The notes under the pieces are model-generated. The model had not been told where the DNA came from. It searched no databases and worked only from the letters and a program-made list of their open reading frames with translations. Both the position numbers and the translations under genes were made by a program. Positions 40,850-51,083 of a stretch of DNA of 64,000 nt are shown piece by piece. This DNA comes from Saccharomycopsis fibuligera x Saccharomycopsis cf. fibuligera (lineage: Eukaryota; Ascomycota; Saccharomycetes; Ascoideales; Saccharomycopsidaceae), in the NCBI GenBank assembly GCA_001936135.1, contig CP012820.1:620001-684000 (forward strand), in the 5' to 3' direction. Within the stretch, counting starts at the first letter, position 1. Each line of letters starts with the position of its first letter.

Positions 40850-42357
40850 ATGTCCTCTGCTACCATTTCCAACATCTCTCCGGTTGATGAACAACACCAG
40901 CGACCAATCTTATTCAAAGACCCGGAAAAAGCAGCAGAAGCCAACAACATTGCTACCAGAAAAACCTTCAACAATACTTCTTCTCAAAGCACTACCAACA
41001 GCTCCAAAATTGAAATTCCTGACGGCGGCTACGGATGGGTCGTCGTTGCCGCTTCCTTCTGGCTAAATGCTTGTGCGTGGGGGTAGGCAACGCCGGATTC
41101 TCAGTATATTTGGCCCACTATGTGCAAACCGATACTTATCATGCTTCACGTATTGATTATTCAGCGGTTGGTGGGCTATGCTTTGGATCCGGTTTAATTT
41201 TTTCTCCAGTGGTGGTTTATCTTGTTGGCCTCACTAATGTCCATGTGGTTGTGTTTGCCGGTGCATTTTTGGAGTTTGCCGCTATGCTATTAGCCAGTTT
41301 TACTACCAAGCTTTGGCAATTGTACTTGACTCAGGGATTGCTTTTGGGGTTTGGACTTGCGCTAATGGTAGTGTTTCCTCCCAGTATTACTCCACAGTGG
41401 TTCTCTCACAAAAGAAGTACCGCGATGGGCATTTGCGCTGGTGGGTCTGGCGTAGGTGGCATTATATTCAACTTGGGTATGCAAAAAATCATGGAAGTTA
41501 GATCTGTGCAATGGGCACTTAGAGCACAGGCTATAATTGTCCTAGGAATCGTATCCATATGTGCAGTATTGCTCAAGAAACCTCAAAATGAACAGCAAAT
41601 CAGACCCGAGTTCCATCCATGGGATCTTCTTGTCTCCAGTTCAGTTCCATTTTGGTTTCATATTTCGTGGATCGTCTTCACGTTATTCGCCTACACTATT
41701 GTCCAGTACGTTCTAGCCGACGCTACTCGAACTCTCGGCTATTCACCAAATAAAGGATCTATTACAAGCGCGTTAATGGCCACAGGGGTCACCGTTGGCA
41801 GACCAGCACTAGGGCTAATTTCTGACCGAGTGGGGCCCATCACTGTGGGGATTGCAGTGTATGCTACATGTGGCATACTATGCTTGGCTATGTGGATCCC
41901 CGCTAGGAATCTAGCCACCATGTATGTGTTTTCGTTTATTGAAGGAGGCCTAATGGGGTACGTTTGGGGCGCTATGGGTGCTATCATTCCTCGGATTACA
42001 GGATTAAAAAAGTCTTCAGTCACTTTTGGGATGTCATTTATGTTTGTTGGTGCGGCCAGTATCGTGGCGCCAATTATGGGGTTAGCTTTGAAGAGACCAA
42101 AGGCGCAGGCGTTAGTGGTGGATAAACTGCAGTACTGTTATGTTGCGGTGTTTTGCGGATTGTCCTTTTTGATGGCTGCTTTTAGTTTGGTGATGCTCAG
42201 GGGCTATATAATTGCTAGGGATACAATGGCAAGTGATAAGGAGAAAGAGAATGGAAATAGCAGGCAGAAAGATGATATTCAGGAGTTACATTTGAAGGTG
42301 CCGTTATCAATGACAGTGAGGAAATTGTTTGTTTTTAGACATGAGAAGAAGGTATAG
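40850..42357 (+). pseudogene. Monocarboxylate-transporter-like MFS gene with a one-base frameshift
   Basis: Frame 1 starts at 40850 and stops at a TAG beginning at 41084, right after IPDGGYGWVVVAASFWLNAC. The rest of the protein, from NAGFSVYLAHYV to the end at 42357, is open in another frame. The break falls in a run of five G at 41079-41083. One more G there would make the whole span a multiple of three (502 codons) and give ACAWGVGNAGFSVYLAHY across the junction, as in the MCH/monocarboxylate permease family (12 membrane segments, DGGYGWVVV signature). After the break there are no further stops or indels, so the lesion is recent, polymorphic or a read error. Closest named relatives are yeast Mch proteins; substrate unknown. 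Confidence 0.85.
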
Positions 42358-42885
42358 TATATAATGTTATTTATGTTTTTGTATATAGGATACTGGTTTT
42401 CATGGCCCTACACTATAAGTTTTAAGTGTTTAAGAAAAATGAGTATTCCGGTAAAGTGTTAAAAATTAAAAATTAGATTGTGCGCATTTTATAAACATTA
42501 TAAGCTGAAAGCAAAATGATAAACGTTATAGAAGGAAATAAAAAAGTAAAGAAAGAAGAAAGAGCAAAGCTAGTCGTGAAAAATTGTTAATAAAAAGCAA
42601 GAAATTAATAAAGAATGGGAAATAAGAATATAAATAATAATAACATTAACGCAAACAAGAGATAAAACCGAAATTTGACAAAAACAAAGAGATGAAACAA
42701 ACATTTGAAAATTAATAAACATGGACAAAGTAAAATAACAATGAATGAAAAAGAATTATGATAAAAGAAGTAAAGAACGGATGCGGCACATTGTTACCAC
42801 GCTTTTGAAATAATAGTGAAAACCCTTCTGTATTCTTCTTATATTGCTGTAAATTTGAATTACTCGGAAAATTGGCTCCAAGCTA
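42358..42885. other. Intergenic, A-rich, nothing seen
   Basis: About 530 bp after the transporter stop, dominated by A-rich sequence on the plus strand (42440-42770). No gene. Confidence 0.5.
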
Positions 42886-43150
42886 TTAAACAGTCCACTG
42901 CTCGTTATCTTTAACGACTTGTGCGTCAACACTATTGACAGTACTAGCTGAAACTTTAAAATTTTCTGCAAGCCAAACAACCATTTCCGGCTACCCAGAA
43001 AAACCGCCGACACCGACTAGTATTTGTTTTACTCCTACCGTATCTACTGCTGTTGTCGGGGAAAATTTTGTCAGTATAATGATCCAAGTATGACTTCTTC
43101 ATCTGTGTAAGTATTGTGTCAACCAGATCAGTAGCTAGTATCATCATGCT
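42886..43150 (-). pseudogene. Decayed ORF remnant
   Basis: On the minus strand one frame reads DLVDTILTQMKKSYLDHYTD followed by KIFPD; after a frameshift another reads AVDTVGVKQILVGVGGFSG, a TAG stop, then PEMVVWLAENFKVSASTVNS and on to DNEQWTV and a stop at 42886. Two frames that both read like protein, broken by one shift and one internal stop, look like the 3' end of a dead gene. I could not name the family. It lies directly beyond the stop codon of the coiled-coil gene, leaving no room for an intact upstream part. Confidence 0.5.
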
Positions 43151-43188
43151 GAGATTTGGTAGTTCTAGTGTATGATCTACCTATCATA

Positions 43189-45201
43189 TTATATCTGAGA
43201 TTGTTTTCTTAAATACTCATTCTCCATTTCTAATTCCTTAAGCTTCTTTTCAGAAGCCCTGTACTCCAACAATCGTTTTTCTCTTTCGCCTTTTAATCTT
43301 TTTGTCAACTCTTCAATTCTCGCTTTTGACCTTGGGCTATCTCTACTTTCATTAGACCCTGCAGAACCACCATTTGCTGCAACTATGCTCTCGCTACTGC
43401 TTGTCATGTTGCCGTCTTCATTGGATAGCAACTGCAGCGAGGACGGTGGCACATTTCGTTGTTGAAGTGACCTAGTTCGTTTAGCTACTTGAGTCTTGAG
43501 TCTTTCATTCTCTACCACTACTGACTGGATTTTTTCTTGAAGATTATGAATAATGGAAGAATCAGACCGCTGTTTTTCTCCACTATCCAACATCAAAGAA
43601 ACATGTTCACTAACAATTGTTTCCACTGCAGAATTGAAATAATGATGGATGGCTTCAGTTAAGTACAAAATTTTTTCATAATTTGGATTTTTATTTCTTT
43701 GGTTTTGGTGGATTAATTTGCTAAGTTTTTCTCTTGCTTGAGATAATGATACCTCGTCAATAATTTTGGTAAATGCCTCAGTGAATTTGCTGTACGACTT
43801 GATGTCCAATGATAACAAATCTTGAAATTTCACAATGCAATTATCAAGGTTAGTCTCCAAAAATGCGCTTTTGTTGACTAATTTGCTGATACTGTTATTC
43901 AAACTAACAACATTTTTATTGAGGGCTAATTTGTCCGCTAGTAGATCGTTATTCGATGTGTTGAGCTGATTAATAGATGCGCTTAATTTACCTAAAATCA
44001 CGTTTTTCTCAATCAACTTTTGATTCAATAACGTTATCATTTTCACAAGGTTATTTTCTATAAGGTTGGTATCGTTGAAATTGGAATATATGACAATTTC
44101 CTTATCACTACCAATGATAGCTGGCACTCCTTGCCTGCATATTTCAACAACATTTTGATTGATTTCATGAATTCTCAGCACTTCATTCGTTATAGCCACT
44201 GCTGGTATATTTCCATTGTCCTCATCATTATTATTATCATCGTTATCCTCTTCATACTTGCTGAGTTTGGCTTTGAGCTGTTGTATCAGCAAGTCTTTGT
44301 CATACAATTGCTGATTGCTTATCTTTAGTTTATTGTTCAATTCGTTAATTTTTTTGTTATTTATATCATCATGAACCGTTTTCAAGTTCCTAAGAGACTC
44401 TAGCTCTGCCTTTAAGTTGGCTAGCTCTTGATCTTTTTTTAATATTGTGGCATTCAAGTCGTTGGCTTGAGAATTCAAATTAGATATTTTGATCAAATAT
44501 TCATTTTCACCTTGAATTGAAGAAGGTGATGGCAATGATGGTGATGTAGTAAGAGATTTACTATTAGTGTTGCCGTTTTCCGGCGTCTTATCGCCTAGCA
44601 CGTTGAATATGTAGACAGACTGTTTCAAATGACTGTCTATTAGAAATTGAAGATACGCTATTTTTTCTGTTTGAGTAGTAATTAGCCTCTTCACGTTAGA
44701 AAACTTGGATGACAAGTCAATAATAACCAAATTGAAAATCTTAATCATTGACTGGAGCTTCAGCGTTATATTAGTTTCATTACTAAGAGCAGAGAGCTGC
44801 TGCAATAAAGCTTCGTTTTGTTCGTTTTGATATTTGCCGTTACTACTACTATCGTTACTATTTTCGACCAAACTGGAGAACACTTGGATCACTTGATTAA
44901 TCAAAGGATTCAATAACAGTGGATTTAATTGGCTATTACGTCCATACCCATTGGCATTGCTACCATCGCCATCATCGTCGTCTCCGTTACCACTGAGTAC
45001 TTGGCGAAGTAAATCAGAAAGAATCTTTTGCTGTAGTTTGTAATTAACTAGTTGTTTTTGAAGACTGGTACTATTGGAATTGGTTTCATTGACGGCGTTC
45101 ACGTTAAAGTTATCTATGGACTCTAGTATTAAGTCATCATTGCTATTATTATTCTTATCGTTGCTGCTGCTGATGTTGGGTTTAATATGAACATGGGTCA
45201 T
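43189..45201 (-). CDS. Asn-rich coiled-coil protein, function unknown
   Basis: 670 residues. The N-terminal ~130 residues are Asn/Ser/Asp-rich with an acidic Asp/Gly patch (GNGDDDDGDG). Coiled coil is likely at about 225-305 (LKKDQELANLKAELESLRN region), 380-460 and 555-670 (ending EELTKRLKGEREKRLLEYRA). Between them lies a more globular part around IHEINQNVVEICRQGVPAII and the helical KILYLTEAIHHYFNSAVETI. No signal peptide or membrane segment. The plan is like spindle-pole, kinetochore or polarity scaffold proteins, but no motif decides between these. Start ATG is clear. The long upstream gap gives it its own promoter. Confidence 0.8.
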   Translation of the reverse strand: MTHVHIKPNISSSNDKNNNSNDDLILESIDNFNVNAVNETNSNSTSLQKQLVNYKLQQKILSDLLRQVLSGNGDDDDGDGSNANGYGRNSQLNPLLLNPLINQVIQVFSSLVENSNDSSSNGKYQNEQNEALLQQLSALSNETNITLKLQSMIKIFNLVIIDLSSKFSNVKRLITTQTEKIAYLQFLIDSHLKQSVYIFNVLGDKTPENGNTNSKSLTTSPSLPSPSSIQGENEYLIKISNLNSQANDLNATILKKDQELANLKAELESLRNLKTVHDDINNKKINELNNKLKISNQQLYDKDLLIQQLKAKLSKYEEDNDDNNNDEDNGNIPAVAITNEVLRIHEINQNVVEICRQGVPAIIGSDKEIVIYSNFNDTNLIENNLVKMITLLNQKLIEKNVILGKLSASINQLNTSNNDLLADKLALNKNVVSLNNSISKLVNKSAFLETNLDNCIVKFQDLLSLDIKSYSKFTEAFTKIIDEVSLSQAREKLSKLIHQNQRNKNPNYEKILYLTEAIHHYFNSAVETIVSEHVSLMLDSGEKQRSDSSIIHNLQEKIQSVVVENERLKTQVAKRTRSLQQRNVPPSSLQLLSNEDGNMTSSSESIVAANGGSAGSNESRDSPRSKARIEELTKRLKGEREKRLLEYRASEKKLKELEMENEYLRKQSQI

Positions 45202-45874
45202 TTTTGATTTCTCAAAGGGGTAGTATGCACGAGGGATAAGTTGAATCTATTGAAAGCATTTAACTTAACTTCGCCTGACTTGAAATGATAGATAAGTGAG
45301 CTAACGATAACACAACAAAAACAAGAGAGTGAAAAACGGATGGTTGGCGCAGATTATGCCCGCACGCACTGCACTTAGTTGGAAGATTTACTGCTGTTGT
45401 TGATTATTATTATTATTATCACAATTGTGTACAGCTGTGACAAATGCAACTATTGTTAATAGGGAAGAAGCGATAGTAAACGACTGTCTCAAAGCTGTGG
45501 ATTGCCCAAAAAAAAAAAAACCTGACGCGAGTCTTGTTTTTGTATCTTCAAAGATGAGATAACAGAAGGCACTGGCTGGCCGGGATATTTCGTCTGGTTT
45601 GTGCTCTGATTTGGTTTGGATGAATCAGTCAACAACAGATCAAAATCAAGGATAATAACGAATGACGATAAAAAAAAAGCTTTGGCGGGAAAAACAAAAA
45701 CAAAGTGGAAGCGCGGGTGGTCGTACACCCCCTTTTTTTGTTTGTGCGTGGTGTGTCTGCCTATTACGCTATTATGGCTAATATATTTGGATACGGTGAA
45801 GCTCTTTGAGGCGTAATGATCAAAGACCGAAAAAGCTAGGAGAGGGGGAGAAGTTTCTTTTCGGAGACTCACAA

Positions 45875-45875
<1 letters not shown>

Positions 45876-45902
<27 letters not shown>
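45876..45902. repeat. Poly-A run of 27
   Basis: Uninterrupted A homopolymer upstream of the coiled-coil gene. Confidence 0.9.
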
Positions 45903-45905
<3 letters not shown>

Positions 45906-46226
45906 GAAGGAAGAGACTTTACATTGCAAAACCGAGCGAAATGACACAATTAGTTTGTGTCAAAATAAGACTTTAATTTGAATTAACGGATATGCGCAAT
46001 TTACAACATGAGTTAAGTAGTTAAGAGCCCTAAAGAAAGATAAAACAAAATGAAACAAGATAAAAAAAACACAGCCAAAAGAGATGATTCACTCGAATTT
46101 TATGATTCCAGCTAATCAAGATCAAAATTTAGGATCTAGATTTGGAGAGTTCAAATTATTGTTTGATTGGCGTATAGTCTCTGAGAATCCTTTAGAGTTT
46201 TCTGCAGATTGTATATTTAGATTTGG

Positions 46227-46312
46227 AAAAATCATAAGTTTTGATTCATTTTTACTATTTATAACTATATATGAAAAAATCGTAACTTTCGATTTATTTT
46301 TACTATTCATAA
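46227..46312. repeat. Imperfect tandem repeat, ~47-bp period, two units
   Basis: Both units contain A-run, ATC(A/G)TAA, a TTCATTTTTACTATTTATAAC-like core, separated by TATATATG. Confidence 0.7.
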
Positions 46313-47609
46313 CCAAATTTTTAAAAATTATTATCCTGTTTTTGACACTTTAAAGATATATAGAAATTAGAGGCGTTGGTTTGCTGGATTTGCAACGCTT
46401 TTTCCTTTTACTTTTTACCATATTTTTAATGTTCTGGACTGATTACAACTGTGTGATAATAATTTGCAGAAGAAGCAAGCACGCTGGTCTTGGTCTTATT
46501 CTCGAGTGTGGCACGCATAAATGTTACAGTTGTGTTGCTGCTAGTAGGGTGAGACATGATGAGAAAATCGCCTACCGTCACGCACGTCCATAGACATATC
46601 TGGTAGAAAGAACATGCCATGTTCAAATTTGGCTAGCACCCTACAGTTGTATTTTTGCTACTATGGATGCTCGAAATGATAAAAGCTGTGATTTTTTGTA
46701 AAGGACAAAAAAAAATTAGACAAAACTACATTTGAATACGGAATGGAGCTCTCATCCAGTGGCACAAGCGAACTAGTCCAGACGGACAACTAAGTTTTCC
46801 AACTAACAATGACTGGGCTTTCGTCAATCCCCCATATAAAAAATCCTGAGCTATAGTGTATATACCATACAGATGAGCCCATAAGGGTTTTGCCGGAAGC
46901 CGTGCCCCCACAACATGGTGTGAGGTATATGATAGAGACCACCAGATAAGCACAGCCAATAGCGGGCTTTTTTTCTGGCGGCTTTCTGGCTGAAATCCCG
47001 CGCGTGTATCGCCGGAAGCGCACTTTGGCCACACCAGCAGTACAGGAACAAATAATGTGGCCGCAATAACGTTCGAAGAGCGTCGCTATTGTAGTCCTGG
47101 TCCATTTCCTGACTGGCACTATTTGCATTCACTATCTTTTACGACGCGACCGCACGCTTGTTTCCAGCGGTTTTTTATCTCTTTATTTTTTACTTGGATC
47201 TTTCTGTTCTTATTCTAGTTGCTCTTTTTTAAAAAAATATAAAAAGGGGTTGAGGATTTTCATTAAATTAAAAAATAAAAAACTAGTAAGGAAAAAAAAA
47301 TTGATTTGTTTTGAAAAAATAGAAAAAAAAAAGGTTTCGAAGAAGATTGAAGAAACAGCAGAAAAAGTATATAAATAATAAGAGTAATAATAATAGTAAT
47401 AATAGACAATAAATAGTAATTAATGACGATAACAAACAAAAGCGTTTCTTCTCATTGTAAATAGCTCTTTTATATTTTCCCTTCTACTGAAGTCAACCTC
47501 TCTTCGCCTTTTCTCTTTTTACTTTTTCAAAAAAAAAAAAAAGTGTGCGCAAAAACATTTTTACTTAATTTTTTTTTCTCCAGCAAAGTCATTTTTTATT
47601 TCCGTAAAT

Positions 47610-48768
47610 TTAAAATTTTAACAAGTGAGGTTTGTCACCTTTCTTGAGGGTGAAAGTAGAAGCCAAGTATTGTTTCAACAATGGGGTTTTCTTAATTTCA
47701 GAGATCAAAGCAGAGTCAACCTTCTTTTGGTCAGCAACTCTTTCTGGGTTAACAGCCTTCTTGGAGTCTTTTTCGTCAAACAATTCAGCTTCAGACTTCT
47801 TAGACTTCTTGGCAGCCTTGTCTTTGGCAAAGTATTTAACATCGAATTTGGAAACATCGAGGGAGGAGATGTCAACCTTGGTAGAGGTACCAATGACGTA
47901 ACGAGCGTTAACTCTTCTCAATGGAACACCGTTAACCTTGAATGGACCGGTGACCAACAAAGTGTTGTCTTCCAATGGCTTAAGGTACACAACTCTCTTA
48001 CCTCTGAAGTTACCAGACAACAAGATCAAAACAGTACCTGGGACCAAAGAGGATCTCAATTTTTGTGGTTGAGCACTCTTTCTGGAAGTCTTTGGGACTG
48101 GGATATCTTCAGCAGGATACCATTTTGGTGCCTAAAAAGGGGAAAACGTTAGTATACGGTGCTATTGCTATTCTGGGAGAGTTACACAAGTTCATGTGTT
48201 TCGGAAATTCAAAGCCTGCGGGAATACCAAACAGAATGCCTTGTGTAGTGTAGCTTGAGTAGACTCGCTGACAGACTTTCAGTAGCTGGCGCCTGTGTTG
48301 GAGAGGCGCTTGTTTCTTTGCAAAGTTTTTTCTTTTTGCTTTCTTTCTTTCTTACAAATTCGTGACGCTTTTTCGTTGCAGCTTGACGTTTTCGAGTTTG
48401 CTGGCTATCATTTGCGACTCATTCATATGGTGGCTGCTCAGCTTGTATATATTGACGCTGAACCTGCTGGCATGCAACAGATTTGCCGTAAAGGTATCGC
48501 TTGTGTAGTTTGCTGTGAACCTTTGATAACGCCATATGCGTTGCACGTCTTATTGAGCAGTTTGCAGTTTGCAATTTTTCTTATGAGCGCTTAATTCCAA
48601 CCTGGCTGTTTCGTGTGCAGCCTCAAACACTTATTCGCTTGCAGTACTGGACATTTGTTTTGGCTGATATTGGTGGATATTGGCACGCTTTGAATTTCCC
48701 AGTGGCACAGACACATTTTGAATCCGTCGGTGTGATCTTCTTCTCTAACTTACAACTTGAGTGGCCAT
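47610..48768 (-). CDS. RPL6: 60S ribosomal protein eL6, two exons
   Basis: Exon 1 is only 15 nt (48754-48768, MATQV); exon 2 is 47610-48131 ([20 protein letters not shown]...). Spliced length 178 residues, against 176 for S. cerevisiae Rpl6. The core [20 protein letters not shown]-type KOW region (here [20 protein letters not shown]) and [20 protein letters not shown], and the C-terminal end [11 protein letters not shown] are unmistakable. S. cerevisiae RPL6 genes also carry an intron after the first few codons, so gene structure is conserved. Codon use is that of a highly expressed gene. The upstream region holds Cbf1- and Tbf1-type sites. Confidence 0.95.
48132..48753 (-). other. Intron of RPL6
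   Basis: 622 nt, the longest in the window: donor GTAAGT at 48753, branch TACTAAC at 48148-48154, acceptor TAG ending at 48132. It is long enough to hold a small RNA, but I see no clear C/D boxes. Confidence 0.93.
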
Positions 48769-48889
48769 TTTTGATGTTATTTTGACTGTTAGTTATTATT
48801 TGGTGTACAATAAACAACAGAGACTCTCAAAAAAGTTCTTGAACTCGATGTAAACTTGATGGGGTATGGTCGAAAAAGCACTTTTTTTT

Positions 48890-49085
48890 TTTCTTCGATG
48901 CTCCAGCGTGAGAGCGAGCGAGCGAGCGAGTGAGTGAGTGAGTGAGCGGTGCGTGAGAGTAGGGCAGCAGAGTGGGCGCTGGAACGGAAGCGAGTGAGGC
49001 AGAGAGCGAGAGCGAGAGCGAGTGGGAGACAGACAGAGAGAGTGAGAGAGAGAAAGAGAGAGTAAGAGAGACACAGAGAAGCGCG
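48890..49085. repeat. GAGC/GAGT/GAGA purine repeat tract
   Basis: (GAGC)n then (GAGT)n tetranucleotides at about 48915-48945, followed by GAGAGC and AGAG-rich sequence to 49080. On the RPL6 strand this is a CT-rich tract between the promoter sites and the start codon, probably near the transcription start. Confidence 0.85.
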
Positions 49086-49102
49086 AGCGTGGCGAAAATG
49101 AG

Positions 49103-49309
49103 CACGTGGTAAAATGTGGTGCAAGGGTTAGATCAAGCAGTCACACGCGGATCACGCCTAGCACGTGGAACAGTCAAACGCTGCGGTTTGAGCTTCCCGT
49201 TGGTGGGCTTCTTGTGGCCCTTGATATGATCACATGCTTTAAGTGTGACGTGTTATATTGAAGAGCTGTCCCGTGACTACTTTCGAGGCCACGTGAACGT
49301 GGCCACGTG
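49103..49309 (-). promoter_or_regulatory. RPL6 promoter: four CACGTG boxes and a Tbf1-type AGGGTTAG
   Basis: CACGTG occurs at 49103-49108, 49162-49167, 49290-49295 and 49304-49309. AGGGTTAG, a telomere-repeat-like sequence, is at 49124-49131. In Candida albicans ribosomal protein genes are driven by Tbf1 together with Cbf1 (a CACGTG binder), not by Rap1 as in S. cerevisiae. The arrangement here, 330-540 bp upstream of the RPL6 ATG, fits that wiring. Confidence 0.7.
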
Positions 49310-49447
49310 CCAAGTCCGTCTGACGGCAACGTGGGCGGCGCCTCAAGTATGTCGTATATCCGCACATCGTATATCGCGTCGCAAACCAACTACGCAGAAT
49401 GTAAACAAAAAAACAAAAAGATAAAAAAAGATAAAAAAAACGAAAAA

Positions 49448-49545
49448 AATGAAATACAATAAAGTACAATAAAATGCAATAAAATACAATAAAATGCAAT
49501 AAAATACAATAAAATGCAATAAAATACAATAAAATAAAATAAAAT
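49448..49545. repeat. 10-bp tandem repeat AATACAATAA/AATGCAATAA
   Basis: Alternating ATACAATAAA and ATGCAATAAA units, about nine in a row, in the 3' flank of the butanediol dehydrogenase gene. Confidence 0.85.
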
Positions 49546-49705
49546 AAATAACATCATTTTCGTATATCAATATAGTACCGGGGCGTCCAAGGAAAAAATA
49601 AAGCAAGTAACTACGCAGACAGACAGAAACAGCATCAAGACAAGCATCAAGACAAGCAGCGCCGACTGGGCACCAAAGCAGACAGCCGGGGGCGAGACCA
49701 ACGTA

Positions 49706-50860
49706 TCAGACCAAAAACGGATCGCCAATGTTGTGAGGAGTAAGCAACACCTTGACGTGCTTATCCTTATGCTCAATCAACTCCTTGAACCCTTTTTCCA
49801 ACCCGTCCTCAAGCTTGATCTTCCCGGTGATCATATGCTTGCACAAGTCAGCATCCATGAACCCCTTGTCAATGGCGGTAATTACTTCCTCGAAATCTTT
49901 GGCGGTGTAGCACATGGACCCCAAGTACGCCTTCTCCTCCAAGGTGACCTTCATTGGCTTGAAGTCAACTGGCTTGTCTGGCCAAATGGCAATGTTGACG
50001 GCCTTCCCGCCAGCGTCAAGCGCGTCGATCGACGTGACAAACGTCGAGCGAATGCCGGACGCGTCAAACGAGTACTGGAACCCTTCCCCAACGGTCTTCT
50101 TCAACGCTTCGATGCCTTCTTCTAAGCTGGGGTGCTCAAACGGATTGAACACCTCGACCCCCAACTTTTGCGCCTGTTCCCTTCTGATCGCCGCCGGCTC
50201 GGAGGCAACGATCTTGCCCGCCTGGTGTCCCTGCAACGCAAGAATCGTAGCAAGGCCAATTGGCCCGGCCCCCAACACTAGCGCAGTGTCCCCCGGCCGC
50301 AAACCAGAGATTCTCACCGCGTGCCACGCGACGCTGAGCGGCTCCACTAACGCACCAATCTCCAATGGAATCGACTTGGGAAGGAAAATCGTGTGCTCTT
50401 CAGAAGCAACCACCCGCTCGCTCATTGCTCCGTCGCAGAACCCCAAGCCCGTGAAGCTCAAGTAGTGGCACGAGTTGGTCATGCCGCGCTTGCATGCCGA
50501 GCACTCGTGGGTGTTGGTTCTCGGGTTGTCGAATCTGCGTCTGTCGTGGCAGTGGGCCGTGGCTTCCACGCAAACGTGGTCGCCGACCTTGAACTTGGTC
50601 ACCTCCGGGCCAATCTCCTTGACCACCCCGGCAAACTCGTGGCCTAGACAGAGCGGAAGCTTCTGGTTGGATATCTCGTCGCCGTCCTTGGATGCCTTGC
50701 CAAAGAAGATTGGGCCGTCCAAGTACTCGTGGAGATCAGACCCGCAAATGCCGCAGTAGGCCACGTCGATGATCAACTCTTTGCCGGCTTTGATTTGTGG
50801 CTCCTTGACGTTCTCGGAGTACCTGATGTCCTTGTTTCCGTAGTACAAGAGGCCCCTCAT
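49706..50860 (-). CDS. BDH1: (R,R)-butanediol dehydrogenase-like zinc alcohol dehydrogenase
   Basis: 384 residues, medium-chain dehydrogenase. In S. cerevisiae Bdh1 interconverts acetoin and 2,3-butanediol with NAD in the cytosol. Catalytic zinc ligands are in CGICGSDLHE (about 37-46) and GHEFAGVV; structural-zinc cysteines are in the region HECSACKRGMTNSC; GLGFCDGAMSE and the NAD-binding GAGPIGLA also match the family. The gene is GC-rich in third positions yet uses TTG, CTC and CTA for leucine, consistent with avoidance of CTG. A TATA-like TATAAAAA (minus strand, 51018-51011) and a CCAAAAGCATTAG repeat lie upstream. The paralogue Bdh2 cannot be excluded. Confidence 0.88.
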   Translation of the reverse strand: MRGLLYYGNKDIRYSENVKEPQIKAGKELIIDVAYCGICGSDLHEYLDGPIFFGKASKDGDEISNQKLPLCLGHEFAGVVKEIGPEVTKFKVGDHVCVEATAHCHDRRRFDNPRTNTHECSACKRGMTNSCHYLSFTGLGFCDGAMSERVVASEEHTIFLPKSIPLEIGALVEPLSVAWHAVRISGLRPGDTALVLGAGPIGLATILALQGHQAGKIVASEPAAIRREQAQKLGVEVFNPFEHPSLEEGIEALKKTVGEGFQYSFDASGIRSTFVTSIDALDAGGKAVNIAIWPDKPVDFKPMKVTLEEKAYLGSMCYTAKDFEEVITAIDKGFMDADLCKHMITGKIKLEDGLEKGFKELIEHKDKHVKVLLTPHNIGDPFLV

Positions 50861-51024
50861 AATGTATCGCTATTCTTATTGTTCTTATCGCTGTTTCTTT
50901 TTTCTTTCTTTTCTTTTCTTTTGCAGGTTGTAGCCGCTGAAATACGTTTGCTGAATTAATGCCCCTCGGCCTAAAAAGACAGGAGAAAACAAGCAAGCAA
51001 AGAAAGTCTCTTTTTATACAAGGG

Positions 51025-51083
51025 CAGCCAAAAGCATTAGCCCAAAAGCATTAGCCAAAAGCATTGGCCAAAAGCATTAGCCA
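51025..51083. repeat. Four CCAAAAGCATTAG repeats upstream of the dehydrogenase
   Basis: Units of 15-16 bp with the core CAAAAGCATTAG (one copy with TTGG) lie immediately upstream of the TATA-like sequence on the dehydrogenase strand; a possible regulator binding array. Confidence 0.8.

Larger units (their letters stand above)
45202..47609. other. Gene-free stretch between coiled-coil gene and RPL6
   Basis: About 2.4 kb. Contains a 27-A run at 45876-45902, a ~47-bp imperfect tandem repeat at 46227-46312, a locally GC-rich segment (46880-47110) and (AAT/AGT)n microsatellite at 47375-47425. The overlapping ORFs on both strands at 46726-47132 have no recognisable domain. No tRNA found. Confidence 0.5.

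Noticed and set aside
46726-47132. Overlapping ORFs of 93-112 codons in three frames of one strand
   Set aside because: Three frames open at once reflects local GC-rich composition; no frame shows protein-like conservation or a domain.
47625-48152. 175-codon ORF opposite RPL6
   Set aside because: Antisense shadow of a codon-biased ribosomal protein gene.
48890-49124. Overlapping Ser/Leu-rich ORFs of 92-111 codons upstream of RPL6
   Set aside because: They are translations of the GAGC/GAGA simple repeat in three frames.
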